Assembly (NCBI RefSeq): GCF_000004825.1
Contig: NW_008805065.1
Location: 248,001-312,000, forward strand
Reading direction: 5' to 3'
DNA length: 64,000 bases
Origin: Heterostelium album PN500
Taxonomy: Eukaryota; Evosea; Eumycetozoa; Acytosteliales; Acytosteliaceae
Part shown: positions 45,761-57,590 of the stretch, one piece after another
How positions within the stretch are numbered: the first letter of the stretch is position 1
Layout of the letters: each line of letters opens with the position of its first letter
Translations under genes and position numbers: made by a program
The notes under the pieces: generated by a model
Databases searched by the model: none
What the model was told of the DNA's origin: nothing
The model's input: the letters and a program-made list of their open reading frames with translations, nothing else

Positions 45761-46768
45761 TTAAATATAAGTTTGAACATTCTCTTGATCATCGAAATCA
45801 TTGTCAGAGTCTGAAAAGAATGAATCATCATTGGTTTTCTTTAGAGATGATTTTGGACGCTTGACCTCCGGAGAATCATCGACTCTGATGTTGGAGAATT
45901 TCTTTTTGAGTGCATTTGCAATAAAGTCTTGGGTGGAAATGGGTTGTTGATTGGTGACATCACGGACTGGTGTTCCACCTGGTGATCTGACGACATCTGA
46001 TTTCTTGAGAGTAACCTTTTGACCACTACGCAAGATGTCTCCGATCGACATTGATGACTGTTTGGTAGGTGTCATAGGAGCTGGCGATTCAGTGCCATTG
46101 GACTTTAGTTTCTTGAGTGCCAAGTTGGCTGGCTTGAAAACAGGTGGTACTGGTGGTGGTGGAGGTGGTGGCCCGCCAGCAGCCATTACTGGTTGGACAT
46201 TAGTGGCGGCGGCATTACTGTTATTGGCCATAATTCTAGCGATCTCTTCACGCAATCTGCTGAGCTCACATTCTAAATTCTTTACTTTTTCATTGGATTG
46301 AGCTGGTTGTGTTGTTGTTGTTGGTGTAGTGAACTGACCAGTGGAAAGAATGGAGGTGGTTGATGACTGATTGTCTGATTTATTTAATAGTACAGATGAT
46401 GGAGTTGAAATTATATTATTAGTATAGGGTGTGGGTGTGGATGTAGTGATGTTATTATTAGTGGTGTTGCTGTTGCTGTTGGATGTTGATGTTATCGATG
46501 AATCAACAGAGATGGTATAATGAGTTTTTGTAGTTGTACTCGATGTGATTCTAAGAGATGATCTTATTTTGGTAAACTGCATGGCTATTCTATAAAAGAT
46601 TCCATTCTTTCTTCGCATCTGACGATTGAATAACTCTGGTAGAGTCACAACAAGATCAGAGAAACTGAGCAAAGTGTGACCTGCGAATTCAAAAAATAAG
46701 AATCCATACTCCATTATTCTTGTTGAAATATTATTATCTCTATAGTGCACAATTTTACGATTACTCAT
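45761..46768 (-). CDS. mtfr1: Mitochondrial fission regulator 1 (MTFR1/FAM54)-like protein
   Basis: Single exon, 335 residues. It matches the order of the MTFR1 family: an N-terminal segment with basic and hydrophobic residues (LPELFNRQMRRKNGIFYRIA), Ser/Thr-rich middle, a short coiled coil (VKNLECELSRLREEIARIMA, about 165-185), a proline run (GGPPPPPPPVPP), a GDILRSGQKVTLKK motif, and the C-terminal STQDFIANALKKKFSNIR helix that is the most conserved family signature. Animal members act at mitochondria and influence fission. The acidic tail with a cluster of Ser/Asp (DDSFFSDSDNDFDD) resembles a CK2 site. Subcellular location here is inferred from family. Confidence 0.8.
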   Translation of the reverse strand: MSNRKIVHYRDNNISTRIMEYGFLFFEFAGHTLLSFSDLVVTLPELFNRQMRRKNGIFYRIAMQFTKIRSSLRITSSTTTKTHYTISVDSSITSTSNSNSNTTNNNITTSTPTPYTNNIISTPSSVLLNKSDNQSSTTSILSTGQFTTPTTTTQPAQSNEKVKNLECELSRLREEIARIMANNSNAAATNVQPVMAAGGPPPPPPPVPPVFKPANLALKKLKSNGTESPAPMTPTKQSSMSIGDILRSGQKVTLKKSDVVRSPGGTPVRDVTNQQPISTQDFIANALKKKFSNIRVDDSPEVKRPKSSLKKTNDDSFFSDSDNDFDDQENVQTYI

Positions 46769-47322
46769 TTATAAATCTATATCTATCTCTATTTTATTAT
46801 TTAAAAATTATTATTATATATTTAATTAATTAAAATTTATATATAAATAATTAAATTAATAATAATTATTATTTTATTATTATTATTATTATTATGAATA
46901 TTTAATATTTGAAAATAATTAACAATCACCATTCAAAAATGTAATCATAATTTCATAACTGTCAGATTCCCAATTCATTTTAATGGCGGGTATTTGATCT
47001 AAAAAAAAATCAAAATTCAAATTTGAAAAAAAAAAAAAAAAACAAACATACACCACCGTACTTCCAAACAAAATCATTGAAAATAAGGGTAATTTTTTTT
47101 GAATAATCTTTAAAAAAAATTAAAAAAAATAATGCATTAAATCAACCAATCAAATAAATTAAATGCTGATAAATCACAATAATATATATTTTACTATATA
47201 AATCAATCATAATTATACATTTACGATAATATTTATTTATATTATAATATTTGAAAAACAAACAATTGAAAGAACAAAAAGAAAGAGTAGAAAAATAGAT
47301 TTGATTTGATAACCAACACACA
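46769..47322. promoter_or_regulatory. Divergent intergenic region (MTFR1-like / Kelch-SAM)
   Basis: 554 bp between opposite starts. A+T-rich with ATT and A runs. Both promoters should lie here; no distinct motif could be identified. Confidence 0.45.
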
Positions 47323-48597
47323 ATGTCATGGACAAGATGCAGTATCAATGGCAACAAAGTGATGCCTGTCAGATGCGCACACTCATCGGTATTCATCAGT
47401 AAAAAGAATAGCATATATCTATTTGGTGGTTGGGATGGATCTCGTGTTTTAGATGATCTTATTAGATTCAATTTAGGTAAATGTTATATATCTATCAATC
47501 TCTCTGTCAATCAATTGCTAACATAACATTTTATCATTTTATAATAAATAAATAAATCATTAAAGAGACATCTTCATGGGATTTCCCATTACCGATCACA
47601 GGTAAAATACCATGGAAAAGAGCAGGTCACAGTGGTACACCACTTCCAAATTCAAATAGTTTTCTGATTTTCGGTGGTTCTGATGGTGAGCACTACACTT
47701 CTGAAGTTTTCATTTTTGACTGTGGTAAATATGATATGCATAACACTCAACTATCACTTATATAAGTTAGCGTGTATTAAACAAACACAATCCATTCTTA
47801 TAATTATTAGATAGGATGCAATGGAATGAAATCAATACAACTGGAACAATACCACAACCTCGATCTAGACACTCTGCATCACTGGTAAACAATAAGATTT
47901 ATATATATGGTGGAAGCGATGGTAGTAGATCATTCAACTCACTCTACGTATTGGATTTAAGCACAATGCGATGGTCAATACCGAATTGTAATGGCGATAT
48001 ACCACCTGCTACATGGGGACACTCTTCCATTCTCTATGGAAATAAACTTTACTTTTTCGGTGGATCCGATAGTGATTCAATGTCAATGTCATCAATGTTG
48101 AATATTTTAGATCTATGTAAATATTTTATTATTTTATTATTCATCATCACCACCAACAACAAAAATAACCAAAACTAATTTATCTATATTGTCTACTATT
48201 ATAGCTAATCATGAATGGAAAGTAAATGTAAAGGTTGCTTCAGATGCTTCTAATGCGCCGCCACTTGGCAGAGCAGGTCATTCTTTTACATTGGTCAAGG
48301 ATAATATTGTGTTGTTTGGTGGTGCATCTGATAACGATAAGATTCTCAATGACACTTTTGTTTTGGACCTGTCATCGGATAGTTTGGTGTGGAAGAAGTT
48401 CCTTGGAGAGCATACACCAACCAACAGATGTGCTCATACATCTGAAATTGTAAATAATAAGATATATATTTTTGGTGGTAGCGATAGTAAACAGTATTTC
48501 AAAGACATAGCCATACTCGATGTAGACAAAGTAATGGCCAAGATTCAACAGCAACCAAAGAAACGTATAAGATTAAGACCTTTTAAAACACCAATAG

Positions 48598-48641
<44 letters not shown>

Positions 48642-49350
48642 CAAAATGATAATCAATCGAATCCACCAAATATCATTGTAACATTGAATACAAACACTCA
48701 AACAATTCAACCACAACCAATTAAAGCACAACCAAACGGTAACCAAGCGAAACCACCTGTAAATAATATTCCACCTCCACAACCACTACCATCAAGATTG
48801 AAAAAAGCAGCAACACCAACACCTACTGCCATTGCAATGAAAGATTCAACTCAACAAAAACAAAAAGGTAAATCAACAAAAAACAAAGAAAAGGAATAAC
48901 ATAATATATTTTAGTTATTTTATTAATAATCTTTTTTACTATTTAATAGATTTAATAGAATGGCTTAATAGATTAAATCTAAGTAAATATGAAAATCATT
49001 TTTTAAAGAATGGAATGACTATCGATGTATTGGACTACCTGACGGAACAACATTTGGTTGAAGATCTAAAGATTCCTACGTTGGGTGCAAGACTAAAGAT
49101 ATTGAATAGTATACAACTCGAGAAATCAAAGAATCAAACAACCAAGAAGGTGAAGGATGACAAAGAGACATTGAAAGAAACGATCGACAGTTTGAAACAG
49201 GTTGCCGATGCACTCGCTGCTTCCGTGCAAACACTGAGCATGAGAGAATCACATTCAAACAATATCGGTGGTCATGTCAGTCCGAGTATCATTGGTATGA
49301 ACGGTAGATCAAGAAGAGGCTCCAACGCATTCGAACATCCAATAAAATAA
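47323..49350 (+). CDS. Kelch-repeat and SAM-domain protein
   Basis: Exons 47323..47476, 47566..47724, 47811..48116, 48205..48867 and 48950..49350 give 560 residues. Residues about 10-310 form a six-bladed kelch propeller with regular signatures: NSIYLFGGWDGS, NSFLIFGGSDGE, NKIYIYGGSDGS, NKLYFFGGSDS, DNIVLFGGASD, NKIYIFGGSDS, each preceded by R-x-x-H/GH-S. A linker of Asn, Gln and Pro (about 340-425) follows, then a SAM domain (about 432-490: LIEWLNRLNLSKYENHFLKNGMTIDVLDYLTEQHLVEDLKI..LGARLKIL) and a short coiled coil. The combination suggests a scaffold: SAM for oligomerisation, kelch for binding partner or actin. Partner unknown. Confidence 0.9.
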
Positions 49351-50746
49351 ATGTAACATCTATTATTTTATTTTATTTTATTTTTTAAAGCAAATGTGGT
49401 ATAAATGTTTTATGTAAAGTATTTGAAAGGCACAAGCTTACAATACAATAAATTCAAACAAAAAAAAAACCAATAATAGTTAAAAACAAATAATTAAATT
49501 AAATAAAAAGAATAATATGTCGAGTGAAGTAGATAAAGTTTTAAATCAATTAATAAGATATCTCAGAGGAGATGATGTACTTATGGTTTATAAATATAGA
49601 AGAAGCATTGAATCAACTATTTCTACTTTGGAATCGATTCAATCTTATTTTATCTAGCACCAAACCAAGGAGATAAAGAACAAAGATTCAGTGGTAAAAG
49701 CTATAGAGGAGTTTTTAAAAGAAATAGAAAAAAATATTCATAATCGAAAAGCTTTCAATAATATAAGTAAAGTTATCCAAAATTTAAAAGAGAAAAAGAA
49801 AATCAGATATGACTGCCGTCAAGTTGGCAGCTCCAATAGTTAGTTGGAGTGGAAATTGAAATTATAATTTTCTTAAATTTGTTTAATCAATTTTAAAAGA
49901 AAGATATTTAAATGTAACAAATTCACAAATTCAAAATTAGATAAATAAACTTCAATCACAATTTAATTTGTTTCAATTTTTTAAGAATTACAATTTTTAT
50001 CCCAATCAAGAGATTGTAAAATATAATATATGAATTTATTTTATAAACAAACTTCATATTTTTAATTATTTCATAAGATTTTATAAAAATTTATGTTTTT
50101 ATTAGTGTTCAGTTTTTCATATAGATAAAGAACAACTTTTTAAATATTTATATATTCTTTGGAATAGAATGTGAGAATCAACTCAAAGAAAATTAGCAAA
50201 TTAAAGATGGTTAGTGGAGTCTGGAATCTAGACAAGGAATACTTTTAGATTTATTTAATATTTGATATATACAGATTTATATCAGTTACATGTTTATACT
50301 TTTTGGAAAAAAGAGGATCTAATGGTATTGATACAAAACCATTCAAATCTCTTTATAATGGTCATAATATCTACATTGGTATTTCAACTTTAATCGATTA
50401 GCTTTGACCTGCTTAGTCCTAAACAGACTTTCTTTCCTATCGATCGTCGACCTGACATTGGTTCATTCGTTCAGTGTGGAGAGAAGTAACTTTTCCAAAT
50501 CTATGTAGGATAGTCCATTATGTTTTGTCTAATAAAAATTTCTTGTTGGTTGTGATCTTTCTTCAGTAAAACAACCAACTAAATAGTATCAGTGGTGACG
50601 ACCAACCGACTCTCACATCCTATTCCAAAGATCAAATAAATTCAATAAACAATTAACTTTGTCTGTATTTAAACCAAAATTCTTTTACAAAATCAATTTG
50701 ATTGTTTTACAAATTTTATTTCAATTAAGATTCAAAGTTAAAGACA
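49351..50746. other. Intergenic with decayed ORF remnants
   Basis: Between two convergent genes. On the + strand, 49517..49843 is an interrupted 108-codon stretch starting MSSEVDKVLNQLIRYLRGDD, rich in helical charged residues (VVKAIEEFLKEIEKN), and 49840-50040 continues with protein-like fragments (SWSGNWNYNFLKF). The region 50150-50640 shows further short coding-like fragments and is richer in G+C than its surroundings. It looks like the remains of a broken mobile element or gene; family not recognised. Broken and probably old. Confidence 0.4.
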
Positions 50747-52644
50747 TTAATGTTTTATTTTCGTATCGAAAATTTGATATCTAATATTCTCTGGTGCAAC
50801 TTTATCCTGAACATAATAAGATTTAATACAACAATAAAACTCCTTTCCTTCTTTCAAACGTTTGATATCATTTTCCACTCTTAACAGAAAATCTTTTTCA
50901 TCATAAAAGTTAACTGCTTGCAAACCAAAGAATTTTTCCTAAAGATATTTCATTAATATGTTTAAAAGTAAGAATCTTATTAAACTCTACTTACAGCTTC
51001 TTCTCCATATAAAATAACAGGTATATCACCAGTATCATCCTCTAATATAAATTTAAGTAAATAAATATATCCAATAGTATTTTCTTGTGCGCAGTTTACA
51101 CATTTCTGAAAAGAATCCATATAAAAGTCGGCAATGTTGAATTGGAAAACTGATTTACAAGCCTTACAAGATGGACGTGTCATATTCATTATATTCATAG
51201 GAATATGTTGTATTAATTTAGCACATATCTTGTATTTCTTTGGTACCTATAATGAATTAATTTAAAAATAAATAATATTAATAAAAAAATGTTTTGAAAA
51301 GAAATTGAATGTTACTACTACTACTTGATAATTGTAACTTACATGTGCATCTAGTGATTTTATATCATTAATTTTTGTAACATTTTTACTTGGATATTCT
51401 GTTTCCGTTAAAAATATCTGTGGATCTATATGTCTATCTGGTATTTTTGGTATACTACTATCATTATCATTATTGTTATTATTATCATTATTATCATTAT
51501 TATTTGTAAAATTCATTATTCTAATATAATCATCTACTCTTGATTTGTGATATCTACATGAAAATAGAAAATAAAAAATATTGTTAGAAATGATAGATTT
51601 AACCAATCGTGATAAAATATAGTTTACTCTAAAATATGTAAAATGACAGGATCATTCTTATCGACAGGAATAATATCAGAGTTTGATTGTACTTTTAGTT
51701 CATCTTTGCCGTTGTAGATGTTTGGTTGTACTTTTTTAAAGAGGATCCATTGTCCTTCGTTGATGGAATCCAAGATCGGTATCTTATGAGAGTCCCACGA
51801 CAGTACATCCAAGAGTCTTCCGAATCGATGTTGATCGTCGACCACCTCATAGGCATCGCCAGTACCATCCCAAATCCAAAGATTCAATCGTTTGCCAACC
51901 GCTGTAGTAGAGAATGACTTTACCAATACCTTTCCGACCACGTTGATAGCGGAGGGATCATTGAAATCGATATCAGAGATTGGTGTACGATTGATAACAT
52001 TCTGCGTTTGCGAAACGAAATGCTGTTTGATTTCAACCCATAGCTCTCGCAACTGATCCACTCTAATCCGATCGTCATCAGTAAAACTGAATTGTGGTAA
52101 CGATCCCAGAGGTTCTATTTTGTCATCTTTATCACCAGTGATCACCACAACATTGAAATGTGTTCTAGCATGTGTTATATTTCCTATTGCCAAGAAAGTA
52201 CCATATTCTTTTGTAATCTAAAATAGTAGTGATCATTAAAATTATTAGTTTCTAGAATATAATATTATGATATATCTTTTATTTAAATAACATTACCTTT
52301 GCTCTATCTAATCTAACAATATTACCAACTTGTAAATGAGAAAGAATCTCGTTCTCCTCTGAATAGAATAGACTGACGTTTATCTTTAAATCGATTGAAT
52401 CTGCAACAACAAACTTTAAAAGATTATCGTTTGCAGTTGGTTTCGGCTTGAATACACCAACTATAAAACCATAAAAACTATCTATTGTACCATTATTTAA
52501 TGATCTAATTTCATGATATACAGGTTTCTAAGAAAAATATTAATATGATTCTGTTTTTTAACTTTAATATAAATTAGAATCAAAACATACAGGTATATTC
52601 TTTTTCTTTCTCTTTTTATTTGTATTATTATTATTATTACTCAT
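50747..52644 (-). CDS. pot1: POT1-like telomere end-binding protein
   Basis: POT1 binds single-stranded telomeric DNA and protects chromosome ends. Exons 52591..52644, 52297..52527, 51628..52217, 51343..51553, 50995..51246 and 50747..50938 sum to 1530 nt, giving 509 residues. The first OB fold (about 30-140: DSFYGFIVGVFKPKP, KFVVADSIDLKINVSLF, VGNIVRLDRAKITKEYGTFLAIGN) matches the telomere-binding OB of POT1, followed by the conserved FSFTDDDRIRVDQLRELW. A second OB fold (about 185-290) has VGKVLVKSFS, LNLWIWDGTG and GQWILFKKVQPN. The C-terminal part (about 365-480) has a CKAC...CVNC zinc-type knuckle inside a third OB-like fold, as in the C-terminal half of POT1. Length is shorter than the 634 residues of human POT1. 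It shares a 225-bp promoter region with uba2. Confidence 0.85.
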
Positions 52645-52869
52645 GTTTGAATAACTCTGAATATTTAAATTGAAAGAAAGAAATATAAAAGACAGAGTTT
52701 GAAATTCGAATAAAAGATTTTAACACACTGAATGAATTGTGTTCGTTAAAATTTTTTGAATTGATCATATTAAAAAAAAAGAGAGGGAACATCAATATTT
52801 TTCATTAATAAAACCTCTGTTTTATTTTTATATTATTTTTTTAAAACTTATTTATTTATTTATAAACAA
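52645..52869. promoter_or_regulatory. Short divergent promoter region (pot1 / uba2)
   Basis: Only 225 bp separate the two start codons, so promoters and leaders must overlap or abut. It has a T-rich block before the uba2 ATG, an A-run and an AAAGAGAGGGAAC purine stretch at about 52778-52790. Confidence 0.6.
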
Positions 52870-55129
52870 ATGACAGATAACAAGTTTCAAAATATAATAG
52901 ATACACTTGGTATTGATACTTTTGAAAAGATTAGATCTGCAAAGGTGTTGGTTGTTGGTGCCGGTGGAATCGGATGTGAACTTTTAAAGAATCTTGTACT
53001 CTCTGGTTTCAGAGATATTCATATCGTATGTATTATCGGTATATCTATTTCTTCACCATTTCAACATTACTTATTAAATTAAATTTTAGATTGATTTAGA
53101 TACTATTGATCTAAGTAATTTAAATAGACAATTCTTATTTAGAAAACATCATATCGGTATGTCAAAAGCAAAGGTATGTTAAATCATATGATAATCAAAT
53201 CAATTAAATTAGCAATCATATATATTAATTTGAAGCATAACAACAACTATATAGATTGCTAGAGAATCAGTATTGAAATATTGTAATAATAGTGATGATA
53301 TAAAGATTGTTGCACATCACGCAGATATCAAGACACACGAATTTGGACCGAATTACTTTAAACAATTCAACTTGGTGATGAATGCTCTCGACAATCTTAG
53401 TGCAAGAAGACATGTCAATAGAATTTGTTTGTCCGTAGATATTCCGTTGATTGAGAGTGGTACAGCTGGATTCCTTGGTCAGGTCAGTGTCATTCGAAAG
53501 GGTGTGACCGAGTGCTTCGAGTGCATTCCAAAGGTGCCACCCAAAGAGTTTGCTGTGTGTACTATTCGTTCGAATCCATCGGCACCGATTCACTGTATCG
53601 TTTGGGCAAAGATGTTGTTTGGTCGTCTGTTTGGACTGGCCGACGACTCGAATGCCGTCACCGACATGGACGACAACATCGTCGAAGGCGACAAAGATGA
53701 CACTGACAATGTGATTCGTGATGAACTACTCCCACTGGCCAAGCAAAAGAGTTATGAACAATGGGTATTCCACAAGGTGTTCTACACTGACATTGACAGA
53801 CTCGCCAGAATGACTGAACTCTGGAAGGAGAAGAAACCACCAAGACCACTTGTTTACGATGAATTGTTTTCACCTGATGGACAACAAACAACCACAACAA
53901 CCACTACAACTAGTAATGGTATTAACTCTTCTTCTGGAAGAGGACTTAAAGATCAAGTTGTAATGAGTTTCCAAGAGAATATCAATATGTTTGTTGAATC
54001 CATTAGAAAACTACAGGTTCAAAACGAGCAGAATGGTGCGCTCACATGGGATAAAGATGATAATCTTGCATTGAACTTTGTAGTGTCTGCATCAAACATC
54101 AGATCGCACATCTTTAACATTCCTTTGAAATCGAAATTCGACATCAAAGCAATGGCTGGTAATATCATTCCCGCTATTGCAACTACCAATGCAATCATCA
54201 GTGGTCTTATCGTTTTAGAAGCATTCAAAGTATTAAATAATGAATTTGATAAATGTAAATCAGTAAGTAGTAAATAACAACAACAACAATAATATATTTA
54301 TATCAAAATGATCATAAACTAACTAATAATCTTACTATTACTATTATTTTAGACATATCTATTAAAACAACCATCAGGTAAAAGATTATTATTACCAATT
54401 GATCCAGAGAAACCGAAATCAGATTGTTATGTTTGTTCTCAAAACTTTATTACTTTGAAGATCAATACAAAGACAACGACACTCTCTCAACTATTAAATG
54501 ATGTTCTAAAAAAGAATCTATCATTCCATGATCCAATTCTAACTGTTGGTGCAAGGTAACTAAACCATTATCATTTAAACTGTCAATATCATATGATTGA
54601 TATTAACAATATATCTATCTATAGTTTACTTTATGAAGGTGGTGATGAAGATCTGAGTAAAGAGGAAATCGAAGAGAGAAATAAATTGGAACAAAAGATC
54701 ATTGCTGATTATAAGATGCCAGATAACACCATCTTGAACGTAGAAGACTATTTACAGAATTTCAAAGTTTCAATTTTAATTATTCATTGGTAAGAATAAG
54801 CTATTGATTAACATTATTTGAAAGAGTAGTAAACTAATTGCAACTGTTTTATGATTATCAGTGAAACATTTGATGAAGATGGTAAATGGTTTGATATTTC
54901 AGGAAAACAAAAAGATCAATCTACAAACAATAACAACAATCATGATAGTAACAACAATAATAATAACAATACAGAAGACGACTTGGATGATCTCGAAATC
55001 ATTGAGAATCCAGTTGATATGCAAATCGATGCCTCAAGCGACAAATCCACTGCCAAGCGTAAAGAAATCGAATCAGAAACATCTGATTCCACAAAGAAAC
55101 ATAAACTGAACGAAAATAATGAACAATAA
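52870..55129 (+). CDS. uba2: SUMO-activating enzyme subunit 2 (UBA2)
   Basis: Catalytic subunit of the SUMO E1, which adenylates SUMO and passes it through a thioester to UBC9, in the nucleus. Exons 52870..53025, 53090..53173, 53255..54262, 54353..54555, 54625..54789 and 54862..55129 give 627 residues. The ATP site is [17 protein letters not shown] (about 27-43), followed by [17 protein letters not shown]. The catalytic Cys is in [20 protein letters not shown] (about 180-200). Zinc ligands are two C-x2-C pairs: CFEC (about 165) and CYVC in the fourth exon. The ubiquitin-fold domain ([15 protein letters not shown]...LYEGGDEDL) and an acidic/basic tail with a KRK-KKHK-like nuclear signal end the protein. 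Family length is 640 in human. The heterodimer partner AOS1 is not in the window. Confidence 0.96.
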
Positions 55130-56002
55130 ATGAAACAACATAACACAACAACTTGTTTAGATTCTTTTTTTGTTTTTTTTTTTTCCACTATCAATTTTGA
55201 TCTTACCAATCACTAACTAATTAGATAGATCTTTTAAAAAATATCTAAGTTCTTAGTTTACAATTATTTAACTCTGTAGTTTAATGACTCATCAAACAAA
55301 AAACAAAAAAAACAAAAAAAAAAAAAAACAAAACAAAACATTATCTCATTTCGACTTCATATGTAATGATAATCATTGTTGTTGAAGTTTTTTTTGATTA
55401 GGCAAATTATGATCATAACGGCGTAAAATCAATCCAATATTCTATTCTATGGTATTTAATATTCAAAGGCGAAATTAACAATCTTTGCATTAGCATTTTT
55501 AATAAAAAACGAATCATATTTTACTTTATGACTCAATGCGCATTTAAATTGTAAAAAACTAAAAATATATCATTTTTTTGTTTTTATTTTCACCACTCGG
55601 CTTTATTTATATAGGCTCCCACCCGTTGTTTTATTTTGGTTCTTGGGAGGGCGATAATTGATCAAACAACTTCTTTTTTATTATTATTTTTATTTTTAAA
55701 TTATTTTTTATTATTATTATTTTTATTTTTTTTTGAATTAACAAAATAAAATGATTTTTTAATATCCAAAACATTATCATTATTACTTTTTACTTATTAC
55801 TTTAAATCTATCTTTTTTTTTTTTTTTTTTTTATTATAAAACAATCTTTTAAACAAATCCAACTACTTTTTAGTTGTATTTGAATTTCCCACGAATTTTT
55901 TGACATTTTTTAGCAATAAATTCAACTTCACACAATTTATTTTTTAACTTATTAAATTTCATTTCATTTAGATTTCTATATTTATAGTATTATCATATAA
56001 AA
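55130..56002. promoter_or_regulatory. Intergenic with the SHMT promoter
   Basis: 873 bp between uba2 and shmt. Most is A+T-rich, but 55598-55655 is exceptional: a TTTATATAGG TATA-like box next to GGCTCCCACCCG (55614-55625) and TTGGGAGGGCG (55643-55653). The two G/C-rich boxes share an inverted CTCCCA/TGGGAG core about 20 bp apart. This is the most G+C-rich intergenic spot in the window and a good candidate for a regulatory element of the highly expressed downstream gene. Confidence 0.5.
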
Positions 56003-57590
56003 ATGGTAAGTAACAAAGCAATGATAATAAATGAATATATAGAGAGCAAATATATTGATAATCATTTATTTTTTTATTATTATTGTTTGTTTTTTTTTTT
56101 TTAATATTTTTTTAGTCAGAAGAATTCATTGGACATAGACCACTTAATGTTGTTGACGAAGAGGTATTCAACTTGTGCAAGAGAGAAAAGGCAAGACAAA
56201 AGGATGGTTTAGAGTTGATTGCCTCTGAGAATTTCACATCGAGAGCTGTCATGGAGGCTCTCGGTTCACATTTCACTAATAAATACGCCGAAGGTTACCC
56301 AGGTGCACGTTACTATGGTGGTTCTGAGGTTGTCGACGATTTGGAGAATCTCTGTGTAAAGAGAGCTTTGAAGTGTTTCCATCTCGATGAAGCATTGTGG
56401 GGTTGCAACGTACAACCATACTCTGGTTCACCTGCCAACTTTGCCGTCTACACCGGTCTCTTAAAACCACACGATCGTATCATGGGTTTGGATTTACCAT
56501 CTGGTGGACAGTATGTAATATAAAAATTAGATTAGATTAGTCATAGTTTATATTAATTGTTTGTTTTGTTTTCTTTTCTTTTTCTTTTGTTTTTGTTTTT
56601 GTTTTATTTAGTTTAACTCATGGATATCAAACTGATAAGAAAAAGATCTCTGCAAGTTCAATCTATTTCGAATCGATGCCATACCAAATCAATGCTACTG
56701 GTTATGTTGATTATCAAAGATTAGAGGAGAACGCTCTTTTGTTCAAACCAAAGTTGATTATTGCCGGTGGTTCATCGTACCCAAGAGAATGGGACTACAA
56801 GAGAATGAGAGCAATTGCCGATAGAGTAGGTGCCTATCTTATGTGTGATATGGCTCACTACAGTGGTTTGGTTGCTTCCAAACTCTTGGACTCACCATTC
56901 AACTATTGTGATGTCGTAACTACCACCACTCACAAGACATTGAGAGGTCCACGTTCCGGTATCATCTTCTTCCGTCGTGGAAAGAGAGTCACCGGTGACG
57001 GTAAGCCATTGGAGGACTACGATCTCGAAGCAAAGATCAACTTTGCCGTTTTCCCATCGCTCCAAGGTGGACCACACGAGAACGTCATTGCTGGTGTCGC
57101 CGTAGCCTTGAAGGAGGCTTCACAACAAGAGTACTACGACTACTGTGCTCAAGTACAAAAGAATGCCAGAGCAATCGGTGAGGCACTCATCTCCAAGGGT
57201 TACAAGTTGGTCACCGGTGGTACCGATAACCATTTGATTCTCTGGGATCTTCGTCCACAAGACGTCACCGGTAGCAAGGTTGAGAAGGCCTGTGACTACG
57301 CCGGTATCACCGTCAACAAGAACGCCGTCTTTGGTGACACCAGTGCCTTGACACCAGGTGGAGTCCGTATCGGTGCACCTGCACTCACCTCTAGAGGTTT
57401 GAAGGAATCTGATTTCGTTCAAGTCGCAGAGTTTTTGGATCGTATCGTTAAGATTTGCATTGATGTTCAATCAAAGACCGGAAAGAAGATGGTTGACTTT
57501 ACCGCTGCACTTCCAGAAAACGAACAAATCAAACAATTAAGAAAAGAAGTCGAACAATTCTCAATTAAATTCCCACTTCCAGGTTTCTAA
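56003..57590 (+). CDS. shmt1: Serine hydroxymethyltransferase, cytosolic type
   Basis: PLP enzyme that interconverts serine + tetrahydrofolate and glycine + 5,10-methylene-THF, the main entry of one-carbon units. Exons 56003..56005 (the ATG alone), 56116..56510 and 56612..57590 give 458 residues. Motifs in order: [55 protein letters not shown] (split by an intron), [12 protein letters not shown], the PLP-lysine block [16 protein letters not shown] (Lys near residue 240), [41 protein letters not shown]. The protein starts at the domain with no targeting peptide, so cytosolic. Codon use is strongly biased to C-ending codons, a sign of high expression. AATAAA lies at 57636. Confidence 0.97.
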
